DNA from: Opitutales bacterium UBA7389
GTDB lineage: Bacteria; Verrucomicrobiota; Verrucomicrobiia; Opitutales; Opitutaceae
DNA length: 5,455 bases
Direction of reading: 5' to 3'
Assembly: GCA_002474325.1 (NCBI GenBank)
Contig: DKNL01000247.1
Span: 1,329-6,783 of the forward strand
A model generated the notes under the pieces. That model was not told the origin of the DNA. It saw only the letters and a program-made list of their open reading frames with translations, and did not search any database. The position numbers and the translations under genes were made by a program. This document shows positions 1 to 5,455 of this stretch, in pieces; the stretch's first letter is position 1; each line of letters opens with the position of its first letter.

Positions 1-1731
1 CTCGTCGACAATGGTCGCTATGTGACAAATACGCAGACCGATGAAGAGTACATAGCGTACAACGCAACTTTAGGAACCAGCCCTCTTTATTTTGCCAGCC
101 CATTTGACGTATTTTTCGCTCCAACGGACGGGGCTGGTAATTTCTTGGACGGTGAAGACACTATTGGGTTTTCTGGAAACGTTCCTGGCGAAACGGCTTC
201 CACGATTGGCTTTTTTGCGGGGGTTGGAACTTTCACACCTACAGATGGTACGACAGTGCCAGTCGACCGATCATGGAAACTCGCGGCTCCAGGAGATGAT
301 TCTTTTGGACGGTTCGCGGCCTTCGGAATGGATCACATTTGGGATATAAGCGACGAATTGGAGATCGTGAACAAAACATTTGTTTCGTGGAAAGATCGTC
401 AAACATTCTCATCTTACCATTACTCCGAATTGTTACGTGACAATTGGGCTGTTGATAATAGAACTGAGTTTCGGTTTAGCCCTAGTTCATCGCTGGATGT
501 AAACGCGGGGGTACGTTTCCGTTGGGACGACGTTTGGGCTGTTAACCATTACTTCAATGAGCCAGTTAACTTTTACGACATGACGCGCGATATCAACACT
601 CGCCGCGTCCCAGACGCTGGCTACGCGGCTTTCCGCTGGGTGCCAGATGAAGATCCACGCGGCATTCTGAACCATTGGTATTATGCAGATGGGGGAGCAG
701 CGAAGTCTTATATCGTCGGGCCTTTCGCCCAGTTTGGGTACGAGGTAAACGAAAAATTCAGTATCCTCGGAGGATTCACAAAGGATTTTGTCAGTGCAGA
801 GTCAAGAGATCCGGTTTTGAAACCAGGTGAAACATTTGACTTCGGAGGGTTTGTAGGTGTTGCTGGACCCGATGAAGATCTTATCGCGGATGAAAGCGTA
901 GAGCTTGAGAATTATAACCTTAGTTTAATTTACAAACCTAGTGAAAAGACGTCTTTGTACGGGACCTTTAATTACAGCGAAACGTACGACGCTGACACGG
1001 GTGGTCGAGTCGTCCCTCAGAGTTTCGGAGATAGTCTAGAAAGTGATCTATTCGAGCTTGGGGCGAAGTTCAGTCTCGTCGAAGATAAGCTGTTCCTAAG
1101 TACTGCTTTCGTAGACCGCGAGTTTACGTCAAGGAACCAGGATGGTTCGATCGATCCGGTATTCGTGGAAGTTTACGAGTTTGAGCTCAACTATCAACCT
1201 ACTAGAAACCTGTTCGCGACCTTTGGATACAGCTACACAGATGCCTCCCGAACAGCAGGATTCTTCGCTTCTCCTTACACCGCAGATCGTGCGGATGAAA
1301 CTGGCGGGGTATACGTATCGCCTCTATTCCGCGGTCCTCCGGGTGGGGAAGTAGTGGACGCGCCTGGTGTTCCGGACCATCTATTTAACGGTTTATTAAG
1401 TTATAAGTGGGCCAACGGATTTGGCGTAACGGCTGGTATCCTCTTTTGGGAGGGAATGAAATCTGGATATGACGGATTCGAATTTTCCGTGCCAAATTGG
1501 AACGACCCGGAGAGCCCATATGTACTGCAAGCGAACACTGCAGAGCTAGGCTCACAGTACGAGGTAGACCTTGGGTTCACATACGAGGTGGAAAATTGGT
1601 ACTACAAGTTAGCGGTTTTAAACGTGACCGACGAAGAAAATTGGGATGTAAATAATTCTGGATATGGAAATGGATCAATTCTTGCCCGCCAGCCGACCCG
1701 GTTCGAGTTTTCAGCGAAGCGGTCCTTCTAA
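1..1731 (+). CDS. TonB-dependent outer-membrane receptor, C-terminal part (5' end outside window)
   Basis: The frame is open from base 1 to a TAA at 1729-1731, giving 576 residues with no start in sight, so the gene continues off the left edge. The GTG at 22 lies inside this frame and is not taken as a start. The sequence shows alternating polar/aromatic strands separated by turns and long acidic loops, as in a 22-stranded receptor barrel; examples are the strand DVNAGVRFRW (about residues 165-175), the stretch LSLIYKPSEKTSLYGTF, and FELNYQPTRNLFATFGYSYT. Near the end LAVLNVTDEENWDVN (about 537-550) matches the conserved NLfD/NVTD element before the last strands, and the chain ends in a phenylalanine, the usual outer-membrane insertion signal. 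The plug domain and TonB box would lie upstream, outside the window. Such receptors import siderophores, vitamins or glycans using TonB energy; the substrate cannot be read here. A terminator follows 27 bases after the stop, so this is the last gene of its transcript. Confidence 0.93.
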   Translation, partial: LVDNGRYVTNTQTDEEYIAYNATLGTSPLYFASPFDVFFAPTDGAGNFLDGEDTIGFSGNVPGETASTIGFFAGVGTFTPTDGTTVPVDRSWKLAAPGDDSFGRFAAFGMDHIWDISDELEIVNKTFVSWKDRQTFSSYHYSELLRDNWAVDNRTEFRFSPSSSLDVNAGVRFRWDDVWAVNHYFNEPVNFYDMTRDINTRRVPDAGYAAFRWVPDEDPRGILNHWYYADGGAAKSYIVGPFAQFGYEVNEKFSILGGFTKDFVSAESRDPVLKPGETFDFGGFVGVAGPDEDLIADESVELENYNLSLIYKPSEKTSLYGTFNYSETYDADTGGRVVPQSFGDSLESDLFELGAKFSLVEDKLFLSTAFVDREFTSRNQDGSIDPVFVEVYEFELNYQPTRNLFATFGYSYTDASRTAGFFASPYTADRADETGGVYVSPLFRGPPGGEVVDAPGVPDHLFNGLLSYKWANGFGVTAGILFWEGMKSGYDGFEFSVPNWNDPESPYVLQANTAELGSQYEVDLGFTYEVENWYYKLAVLNVTDEENWDVNNSGYGNGSILARQPTRFEFSAKRSF

Positions 1732-1758
1732 GTAGGGAAGCCAAAACGTAATTTCATG

Positions 1759-1789
1759 AAGACCGCCTCAGAAGAGGCGGTCTTTTTTT
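1759..1789 (+). terminator. Rho-independent terminator of the receptor gene
   Basis: Perfect 11-bp stem: AAGACCGCCTC (1759-1769) pairs with GAGGCGGTCTT (1774-1784) around a four-base AGAA loop, and the 3' arm runs into seven T residues (1783-1789). The GC-rich stem plus T tract is a textbook intrinsic terminator for the + strand. On the - strand the arm is followed by mixed sequence, so it should not work well in the other direction. Confidence 0.94.
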
Positions 1790-1861
1790 GCGTAGTTGGC
1801 CTGCAAATGGCGGCGGAAAACGGGCGTCATCGGTCCCTTGCCTCTGCTCTATGCTTGCGAT

Positions 1862-1879
1862 ATCGAAGGAGCCTTCGAT
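1862..1879. repeat. Near-perfect 18-base inverted repeat in the convergent intergenic region
   Basis: ATCGAAGG (1862-1869) is followed by two bases and then CCTTCGAT (1872-1879), an 8-2-8 inverted repeat. As RNA it would fold with a four-base GAGC loop and a 7-bp stem. Neither side has a T tract, so it is not an ordinary terminator. It lies between the receptor terminator and the end of the converging SBF-like gene. It could be a protein-binding palindrome, a transcript-end hairpin or chance. Confidence 0.4.
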
Positions 1880-1886
1880 CATACTG

Positions 1887-1921
1887 AAAACGCTCTGCGG
1901 AAACCGGGGCTATTGAGCGTT
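1887..1921 (-). terminator. Possible weak terminator of the SBF-like transporter gene
   Basis: Read on the - strand, AACGCTC (1921-1915) and GAGCGTT (1895-1889) form a 7-bp stem around a 19-base loop that contains a small CGG-TTT-CCG inner pairing. The 3' arm ends in a run of only four T residues (1890-1887). It sits about 45 bases past the stop of the - strand gene, the right place for a terminator, but the long loop and short T run make it weak. Confidence 0.3.
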
Positions 1922-1937
1922 GAGAGGGAATCGAAAC

Positions 1938-1970
1938 GTAACCATCGGAAGCGGGATTCGATATGGTTAC
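1938..1970 (-). repeat. Inverted repeat overlapping the stop codon of the SBF-like gene
   Basis: GTAACCAT (1938-1945) and ATGGTTAC (1963-1970) are perfect 8-base complements 17 bases apart, and CG (1946-1947) can add pairs with CG (1959-1960) across a two-base bulge. The right arm includes the TAA stop (1967-1969) of the - strand gene. In that gene's RNA the hairpin begins in the last codon. It is not followed by a T tract, so it may protect the 3' end or assist termination and is not a full intrinsic terminator by itself. Confidence 0.4.
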
Positions 1971-2956
1971 TTTTTGCTGAAGACGGGCGTGAGAAACCCA
2001 GCGAGCAAAAGCTGAAGGGGGTGGTAACACATGAGGGGCAAAAGGATGAGACCGACTTGAGCCGCCCCATTATTTTGCGACGTGAAAATGATGGCAGCCA
2101 TAGGAACGCCCGCTGCCAAGGTTTTTTGAGATCCGCAAAAGAAGGCGGCGATTCGTTCGTCTTTGCCCTTCGCTGCGAGGGGCGCGGCAAACCATACGCT
2201 AGTGGAGAAAAGGCCTAGGAAGAGGATGACCAATAAGAACGTGAGCGTGATGGTAGCGGTGCTGATTTCTCCCCAGATACCGTTGAGCACACTGTTGCAA
2301 AAGGCTGCGTAGACTATGAAGACGATGGCTCCATTGCTGATTTTTTTGAAGAGACCTTTGGACTTTGTGGCCCAATCTCTAACGAAGACCCTCAGAACCT
2401 GACCCACTGCGAGAGGGAGCAGCACCAATATCGAGAGTTTGCCGATGAGCGGACCAAGGGAGCTGATCTGAGACCCTGCAGAGGTGTTCAAGAGAATAGA
2501 GCAAAGCAACGGAGTGACGAATACGCCGAGGACGTTCGATAAGGTTGTGGAAAAAAGAGCCGCTGAACTGTCGCCACCGGCGTTGCCGGTAATTATTATG
2601 GCGGAAGAGATTGTTGCCGGAAGAACCGATAGGTAAATCGCGCCGATGTAGACTCCCTCATGTAGTGAGGTGCCGATTACGGCGAGCAAGCCAAGCATTA
2701 AAAGGGGAGCTAGGACGAAGTTGCACGATTGGCAGTATGCGTGGAGCCTTGCTTTTGCGGCACTGCGAAGAATTTGCTGCGAAGGGAGGGAGAGGCCTTG
2801 TATCAGGAACGTAAGGGCGACTAGCGCTTTCGAGGTGAATTCGCTTTTGAGCAAGCCGCCCTTGGCTCCCGGTTCAGGCAGAATGACTGCAAAGACGACC
2901 GCCCCGACGAGAGCGAGCGTGAAACCTTGGCTTTTGATGAGGGACGGCATAGGCAT
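1967..2956 (-). CDS. SBF-like (BASS family, YfeH-type) symporter
   Basis: A 329-residue integral membrane protein that would carry an organic anion or similar solute across the inner membrane, probably coupled to a cation as in the bile acid:sodium symporter superfamily. Its length matches E. coli YfeH (about 330), and from memory it shares that family's landmarks in order: LPATISSAI (112-120), GNAGGDSSAALFSTTLSNVLG (124-144), VYAAFCNSVLNGIW (215-228), FCGSQKTLAAGVPMA (273-287) and LPLMCYHPLQLLL (306-318). The last parts correspond to the crossing-helix substrate and sodium region. About nine to ten hydrophobic segments are visible. The start is the ATG at 2956-2954; a second ATG six bases downstream (2950-2948) is equally possible. 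Neither has a clear Shine-Dalgarno motif, and the frame is closed by TAA at 3016-3014 with no other ATG, GTG or TTG start between. It lies 101 bases downstream of the NCS2 gene in the same direction and converges on the receptor gene. The substrate is unknown; YfeH-type members are poorly characterised. Confidence 0.92.
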   Translation of the reverse strand: MPMPSLIKSQGFTLALVGAVVFAVILPEPGAKGGLLKSEFTSKALVALTFLIQGLSLPSQQILRSAAKARLHAYCQSCNFVLAPLLMLGLLAVIGTSLHEGVYIGAIYLSVLPATISSAIIITGNAGGDSSAALFSTTLSNVLGVFVTPLLCSILLNTSAGSQISSLGPLIGKLSILVLLPLAVGQVLRVFVRDWATKSKGLFKKISNGAIVFIVYAAFCNSVLNGIWGEISTATITLTFLLVILFLGLFSTSVWFAAPLAAKGKDERIAAFFCGSQKTLAAGVPMAAIIFTSQNNGAAQVGLILLPLMCYHPLQLLLAGFLTPVFSKK

Positions 2957-3012
2957 TAAACAAAACGGTATTGGTGAAAAGAGTGAAGAAAGTCGGACGC
3001 GTATGGCGAGTA

Positions 3013-3052
3013 TTTAAGCCACCTCTAGAATCTGCAGTTCCCGTCGCTTAAA
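3013..3052. repeat. Inverted repeat between the NCS2 and SBF-like genes
   Basis: TTTAAGC (3013-3019) and GCTTAAA (3046-3052) are perfect 7-base complements separated by 26 bases that include two restriction-site-like palindromes (TCTAGA and CTGCAG). The pair sits in the 101-base spacer, just after the NCS2 stop and about 60 bases ahead of the SBF-like start. The arms are AT-rich and there is no T tract, so it is not a good terminator. It could be an operator or part of the leader, or chance. Confidence 0.3.
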
Positions 3053-3054
3053 CT

Positions 3055-3084
3055 TAATTACGATTTCATAGTTTTAATCGTCAA
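3055..3084 (-). promoter_or_regulatory. Possible sigma-70-like promoter for the SBF-like gene
   Basis: On the - strand TTGACG (3084-3079) is followed, 18 bases later, by TAATTA (3060-3055). The first box is a good -35 match; the second is a poor -10. It overlaps the last codons of the NCS2 gene and would give a leader of about 90 bases containing the TTTAAGC/GCTTAAA repeat. If real, the SBF-like gene has its own promoter. Weak evidence: sequence resemblance only, and promoter consensus in this phylum is not certain. Confidence 0.22.
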
Positions 3085-4386
3085 GCAGTTCATCGCGATT
3101 GCCGTCAAGCCGGCAGTGGCTACCTTTGAAGAGAGAATAGCGGCTAGAAACTCTGGTAGCTCTTTCACGAAATGCTCCTGAGAGGGGATGCTGAAGGCTA
3201 ATCCGAGGCTAACGGCGATGACAAGCATGTTGGCACTATCAAGGGGCTCTTGCAGGATCATGCGTACTCCTGCGCTGGCGATCATACCGAAGAGTACAAG
3301 CGTCACGCCGCCGAGGACTGGGTTTGGCATCGCACTGAATAGGAATCCGGTCTGAGGGAGAAGTGCAGCGACTATAAGGATTCCGGATACGTAGAAGCCG
3401 ACTTGGCGACTGCCGACGCCGGTAAGTTGTATTACGCCGTTGTTTTGGGAAAACGTGGCGGTTGGGAATCCGTTGAAGACGCAGGCGAAGGCGCTGGTGA
3501 TGGCATCGGAGAGAATGCCACCTCGAATTCGTAGCCAGAATTCTATACCGCGGGTCTTCATTCCTGAGAAGCTGGCAGTGGCTGACAAGTCGCCGATAGC
3601 TTCAATGGAGGAGACGATGTAGATGACGGCGAAAGGGATAAGCAGCTCCCATTTGAACGCCAAGCCGTAGGCGAGCGGAGTCGGAATCATGATCCAGTTG
3701 TTGCTTTTCCAATCGGGCCAATGGATGATTCCAAAAAAGGAGGAGAGTGCGTAGCCGACAGCGATTGCGATAATGGGTGCGTACATGCGTATCGTTTTTC
3801 GCTTGGAGATTTGGCTGGCGATGAGAAGCCCGATGACGGTTGCAGCGACGCTAGTGCTGATTGTCCACGTCGTTGTTTCGCCCACGCCTTTTGCAATGTA
3901 GTAGCCAGAGACGGGAATGAGATCAATGCCGATGGCAAGAACAACGATGCCGGCGACGAGCGGCGATATTATTGACCGGAGGGCGGGTAGCGAGAACGCG
4001 AGGACAAATTGAAGCGGAACAGCGGCGAGGGCCATGCCGCAGGCGAGGGGGAGTCCGCCTTCGTTGCCCGCTCGAAGGAGAAGGTCGACGTAAGCGAAAC
4101 TGGTGCCGTTAATAGAGAGGAGCCCCGAGCCGACGATTCCGAAGCGTTTGGCTTGCAACAACGTGCCGAGACCCGATGCGAGGAGGCAAATGGAAATGAG
4201 GTATGATTGAGTAGCCGGATCGATGCCGACGACGCTTGAGAAGATGAGGGCCGGGGTGATACAGCCCACGAACATGGCGATCGTTTGCTGGAGGGCCGCC
4301 ATGGCCGCTTTGCCTGGCGGCATCGTGGCGTCATGCGGGTAGAGCAGATGAGGCTCGGCTCGGGTTGAAGACTGTGATTCTCGCAT
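3058..4386 (-). CDS. NCS2-family xanthine/uric acid-type purine permease
   Basis: A 442-residue inner-membrane nucleobase:cation symporter of the nucleobase-ascorbate transporter (NAT/NCS2) family. The family signature QNNGVIQLTGV is intact at 314-324; in the family Q-N-N-G with T-G marks xanthine/urate carriers, while uracil permeases have E-N-x-G. Other landmarks are LLY near the N-terminus (14-16), TPALIF (45-49) in TM1, GSGLLSINGTSF (86-97) in TM3, SSIEAIGDLSATA (259-271) in TM8 and GGILSDAI (289-296). By alignment from memory to E. coli XanQ, Glu262, Asp266, Asp294, Gln314 and Asn315 match the key residues E272, D276, D304, Q324 and N325, whereas XanQ His31 is Gln34 and Asn93 is Ser96. 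The start is the ATG at 4386-4384 because family similarity begins just inside it (LLYPHD) and the length then fits the usual 430-480. The frame stays open to 4734, but that extension is arginine-rich, unlike the family, and overlaps the SSS gene. No Shine-Dalgarno motif is visible. TAA stop at 3060-3058. Confidence 0.94.
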   Translation of the reverse strand: MRESQSSTRAEPHLLYPHDATMPPGKAAMAALQQTIAMFVGCITPALIFSSVVGIDPATQSYLISICLLASGLGTLLQAKRFGIVGSGLLSINGTSFAYVDLLLRAGNEGGLPLACGMALAAVPLQFVLAFSLPALRSIISPLVAGIVVLAIGIDLIPVSGYYIAKGVGETTTWTISTSVAATVIGLLIASQISKRKTIRMYAPIIAIAVGYALSSFFGIIHWPDWKSNNWIMIPTPLAYGLAFKWELLIPFAVIYIVSSIEAIGDLSATASFSGMKTRGIEFWLRIRGGILSDAITSAFACVFNGFPTATFSQNNGVIQLTGVGSRQVGFYVSGILIVAALLPQTGFLFSAMPNPVLGGVTLVLFGMIASAGVRMILQEPLDSANMLVIAVSLGLAFSIPSQEHFVKELPEFLAAILSSKVATAGLTAIAMNCLTIKTMKS

Positions 4387-4693
4387 AGATAAGCTAAAGC
4401 AATTCGTGCACCAAATGAATGCCCTTACGGGAGATCGGACGGCGATTCGGGCTGGTTGACATCGATCAGCAAGGCGACGCCATGATCCATGCCGTAGATA
4501 ACGTTTTCGATGGTCGGCTCGACTGGGAAGGCTGGTCTCAAAAAGCCAGTTGCCAAGATAATCAAAACGGATCTGAAATCGACTGACAACATGCGAATCT
4601 GAAAGCATGAATGATGCCGTGTTTGCCCTGAAAGGCGTTAATATCTCGACTTTAAAAGGGGGCCTAGCGGTTTTTGGAACTCGCGACGTTTGG
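4387..4693. other. 307-base intergenic gap between NCS2 and SSS genes
   Basis: Apart from the hydrolase-like remnant (4425-4592), I see no RNA gene, no terminator with a T tract after the SSS stop and no clear promoter. The - strand sequence directly upstream of the NCS2 start is AT-rich (GAATTGCTTTAGCTTATCT) and could hold a promoter or leader, but no convincing -35/-10 pair stands out. The stretch at 4593-4693 shows nothing recognisable. Confidence 0.5.
4425..4592 (-). pseudogene. Probable 5' remnant of a secreted alpha/beta-hydrolase (esterase-like) gene
   Basis: A 55-codon frame from ATG 4592-4590 to TAA 4427-4425 in the gap between the SSS and NCS2 genes. It begins like an exported protein: a short N-region with Arg7, a hydrophobic core SVLIILATGFL (8-18) and a possible cleavage region around RPAFP (19-23). 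The mature part reads VEPTIENVIYGMDHGVALLIDVNQPESP, which resembles the first strands of secreted acetyl-esterase/dienelactone-hydrolase-like proteins (the 'vaYG.vdGv.L.lDvy.P' pattern). Real proteins of that type run to 250-350 residues and next carry an oxyanion HG motif, which is absent here. One frame over, the DNA just past the stop reads KGIHLVHELL then TAG at 4396-4394, a faint echo of that next strand, suggesting a frameshift plus a deletion. There is no Shine-Dalgarno motif. The family assignment is from memory and partial; the alternative is a genuine small secreted peptide or a chance frame. Confidence 0.45.
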
Positions 4694-5455
4694 TTAATGG
4701 TTACCAGATTTAAATAACGCGGGAATCGCCACAAGCCCGCAAGCGACTATGAATCCAGCTAGATAGCCGGGAAAGTTGTTCGGAACCAGCGGAGCGAGCC
4801 AACCGAATTTAGCGGCGAGCAAGACCGCCAGTCCCGAGATGCTGCTCGCCGCTGCCCATCGAGCTTTGATGGAAGGCAAATAGAGTCCCGCGAACATGGT
4901 GGGGGCCAGTTGCAGCATCCCACCAAAGGCGTTGAAAGCCAGTTCCGCAACGAGTTCGGGCTTAACGCTGGCCGCGAATGCAAAGATCGCTATGGAAAGT
5001 GTGAACCATCGATTGAGTCTAAGTATTCCACGAACGGATACGTCCTTACTCTTCCGGTAACAATGCTCGCTTGCGATAAAGCCTATGCTCAGGAGAATAG
5101 AGTCGGCCGTCGACATTGTGGCGCAGATGACTCCCACGAGGGTCAAAGCTCCCAATACCGCGGGGACCGCAGCCATTACTTCTCCGATAATCTGGTCTCC
5201 GCTTGAAAGGCCGGGGAAGATTGCTGCCCCCCCTAATCCAAGCGTTCCGGCGACGATGGTCAGCATAAGGCCCATGAATGGGAAGATGTACATCATCGCG
5301 GTCAGATAGCGCTCCTCTTTGACGATCATAAACCGCTGGGCATTGTGGGCCATCGGTGCCGCTCCTAGGGAAATGAGCAGAGCCAGCCCAATTATATTTG
5401 CTGTGGAATACAGTCCTTTGGGGCCTGGCAGGCTCCAAAGGGAAGGATCGGCGAC
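4694..5455 (-). CDS. Sodium:solute symporter (SSS family), C-terminal part (5' end outside window)
   Basis: The frame is open from the right edge (5455) to TAA at 4696-4694, giving 253 residues; a full SSS protein is about 450-600, so roughly half is missing. The ATG at 5353 is internal, because the in-frame sequence before it (PGPKGLYSTANIIGLALLISLGA) is good membrane-protein sequence of the same family. From the left: SLPGPKGLY (6-16), a helix at 21-34, then PMAHNAQRFMIVKEE (34-48), in the place of the usual P-x-x-x-QR loop. ICATMSTADSILL (110-122) is the TM8 signature; Ser115-Thr116 align with the Na2-site pair S340/T341 of PutP. LAFNAFGGMLQLAPTMFAGLYL (172-193) is the following helix. It imports a small solute with sodium across the inner membrane; sugars, amino acids, pantothenate and carboxylates are all possible. 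It is upstream of and co-directional with the NCS2 gene, but 307 bases away. Confidence 0.92.
   Translation of the reverse strand, partial: VADPSLWSLPGPKGLYSTANIIGLALLISLGAAPMAHNAQRFMIVKEERYLTAMMYIFPFMGLMLTIVAGTLGLGGAAIFPGLSSGDQIIGEVMAAVPAVLGALTLVGVICATMSTADSILLSIGFIASEHCYRKSKDVSVRGILRLNRWFTLSIAIFAFAASVKPELVAELAFNAFGGMLQLAPTMFAGLYLPSIKARWAAASSISGLAVLLAAKFGWLAPLVPNNFPGYLAGFIVACGLVAIPALFKSGNH

Noticed and set aside
22..24. GTG as start of the receptor gene
   Set aside because: The frame is open to base 1 and the protein lacks the plug domain, so this codon is internal to a longer gene.
1879..2190. 103-codon - strand frame
   Set aside because: Out-of-frame shadow of the SBF-like gene with Ser/Arg/Pro-rich composition.
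1796..2218. 140-codon + strand frame
   Set aside because: Most of it is antisense to the SBF-like gene; the product is charged with no recognisable fold or family motif.
2670..3017. 115-codon + strand frame opposite the SBF-like N-terminus
   Set aside because: Antisense shadow; composition is Arg/Ala-rich and unlike a folded protein.
3969..4334. 121-codon - strand frame inside the NCS2 gene
   Set aside because: Ser/Arg/Pro-rich shadow in the GC-rich part of the permease gene.
4621..4693. Terminator after the SSS gene
   Set aside because: The GGCCCCCTTTT stretch on the - strand has a T run but no matching upstream arm that makes a convincing stem.
5351..5353. ATG as start of the SSS gene
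   Set aside because: In-frame upstream codons to 5455 continue the membrane-protein sequence, so the gene runs off the right edge.
5046..5438. 130-codon - strand frame inside the SSS gene
   Set aside because: Arg/Gly/Pro-rich shadow; the overlapping SSS frame has clear family motifs.
1..5455. CRISPR array, tRNA, insertion sequence, phage or defence genes
   Set aside because: No regularly spaced direct repeats, no cloverleaf, no transposase or integrase motifs and no terminal repeat pair were seen on either strand.

Overview
This 5.5 kb window is a bacterial chromosome segment made up almost entirely of transport genes. From left to right it holds four genes. The first is the 3' part of a TonB-dependent outer-membrane receptor (+ strand, cut by the left edge). 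The second is a complete SBF-like (BASS / YfeH-type) symporter (- strand). The third is a complete NCS2-family purine permease with the xanthine/urate-type signature (- strand). The fourth is the C-terminal two thirds of a sodium:solute symporter (SSS family, - strand, cut by the right edge). A strong Rho-independent terminator closes the receptor gene.

The outer-membrane receptor implies a Gram-negative organism. The style of the barrel sequence, the moderate GC, the absence of Shine-Dalgarno motifs ahead of the two visible starts and the mix of transporters remind me of Verrucomicrobiota (Opitutae-like), but this is an impression and not something the sequence proves.

Layout: 1-1731 receptor; 1732-1966 convergent intergenic region with the terminator and several inverted repeats; 1967-2956 SBF-like transporter; 2957-3057 short intergenic spacer with one inverted repeat and a possible promoter; 3058-4386 NCS2 permease (442 aa; the open frame runs up to 4734, but the extra N-terminus is not family sequence); 4387-4693 a 307-base gap holding what looks like a broken 5' remnant of a secreted alpha/beta-hydrolase gene (4425-4592); 4694-5455 SSS symporter.

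The three inner-membrane transporters point the same way (right to left), but the gaps of about 100 and 300 bases do not prove an operon. NCS2 and SSS carriers are cation-coupled secondary transporters and the SBF-like protein belongs to a sodium-symporter superfamily, so the cluster looks like a nutrient-uptake locus. The only substrate hint is purine (xanthine or urate) for the NCS2 protein. I found no CRISPR, RNA gene, insertion sequence or phage gene, and no convincing new biological system. The most unusual items are the broken hydrolase remnant and the altered binding-site residues in the purine permease.
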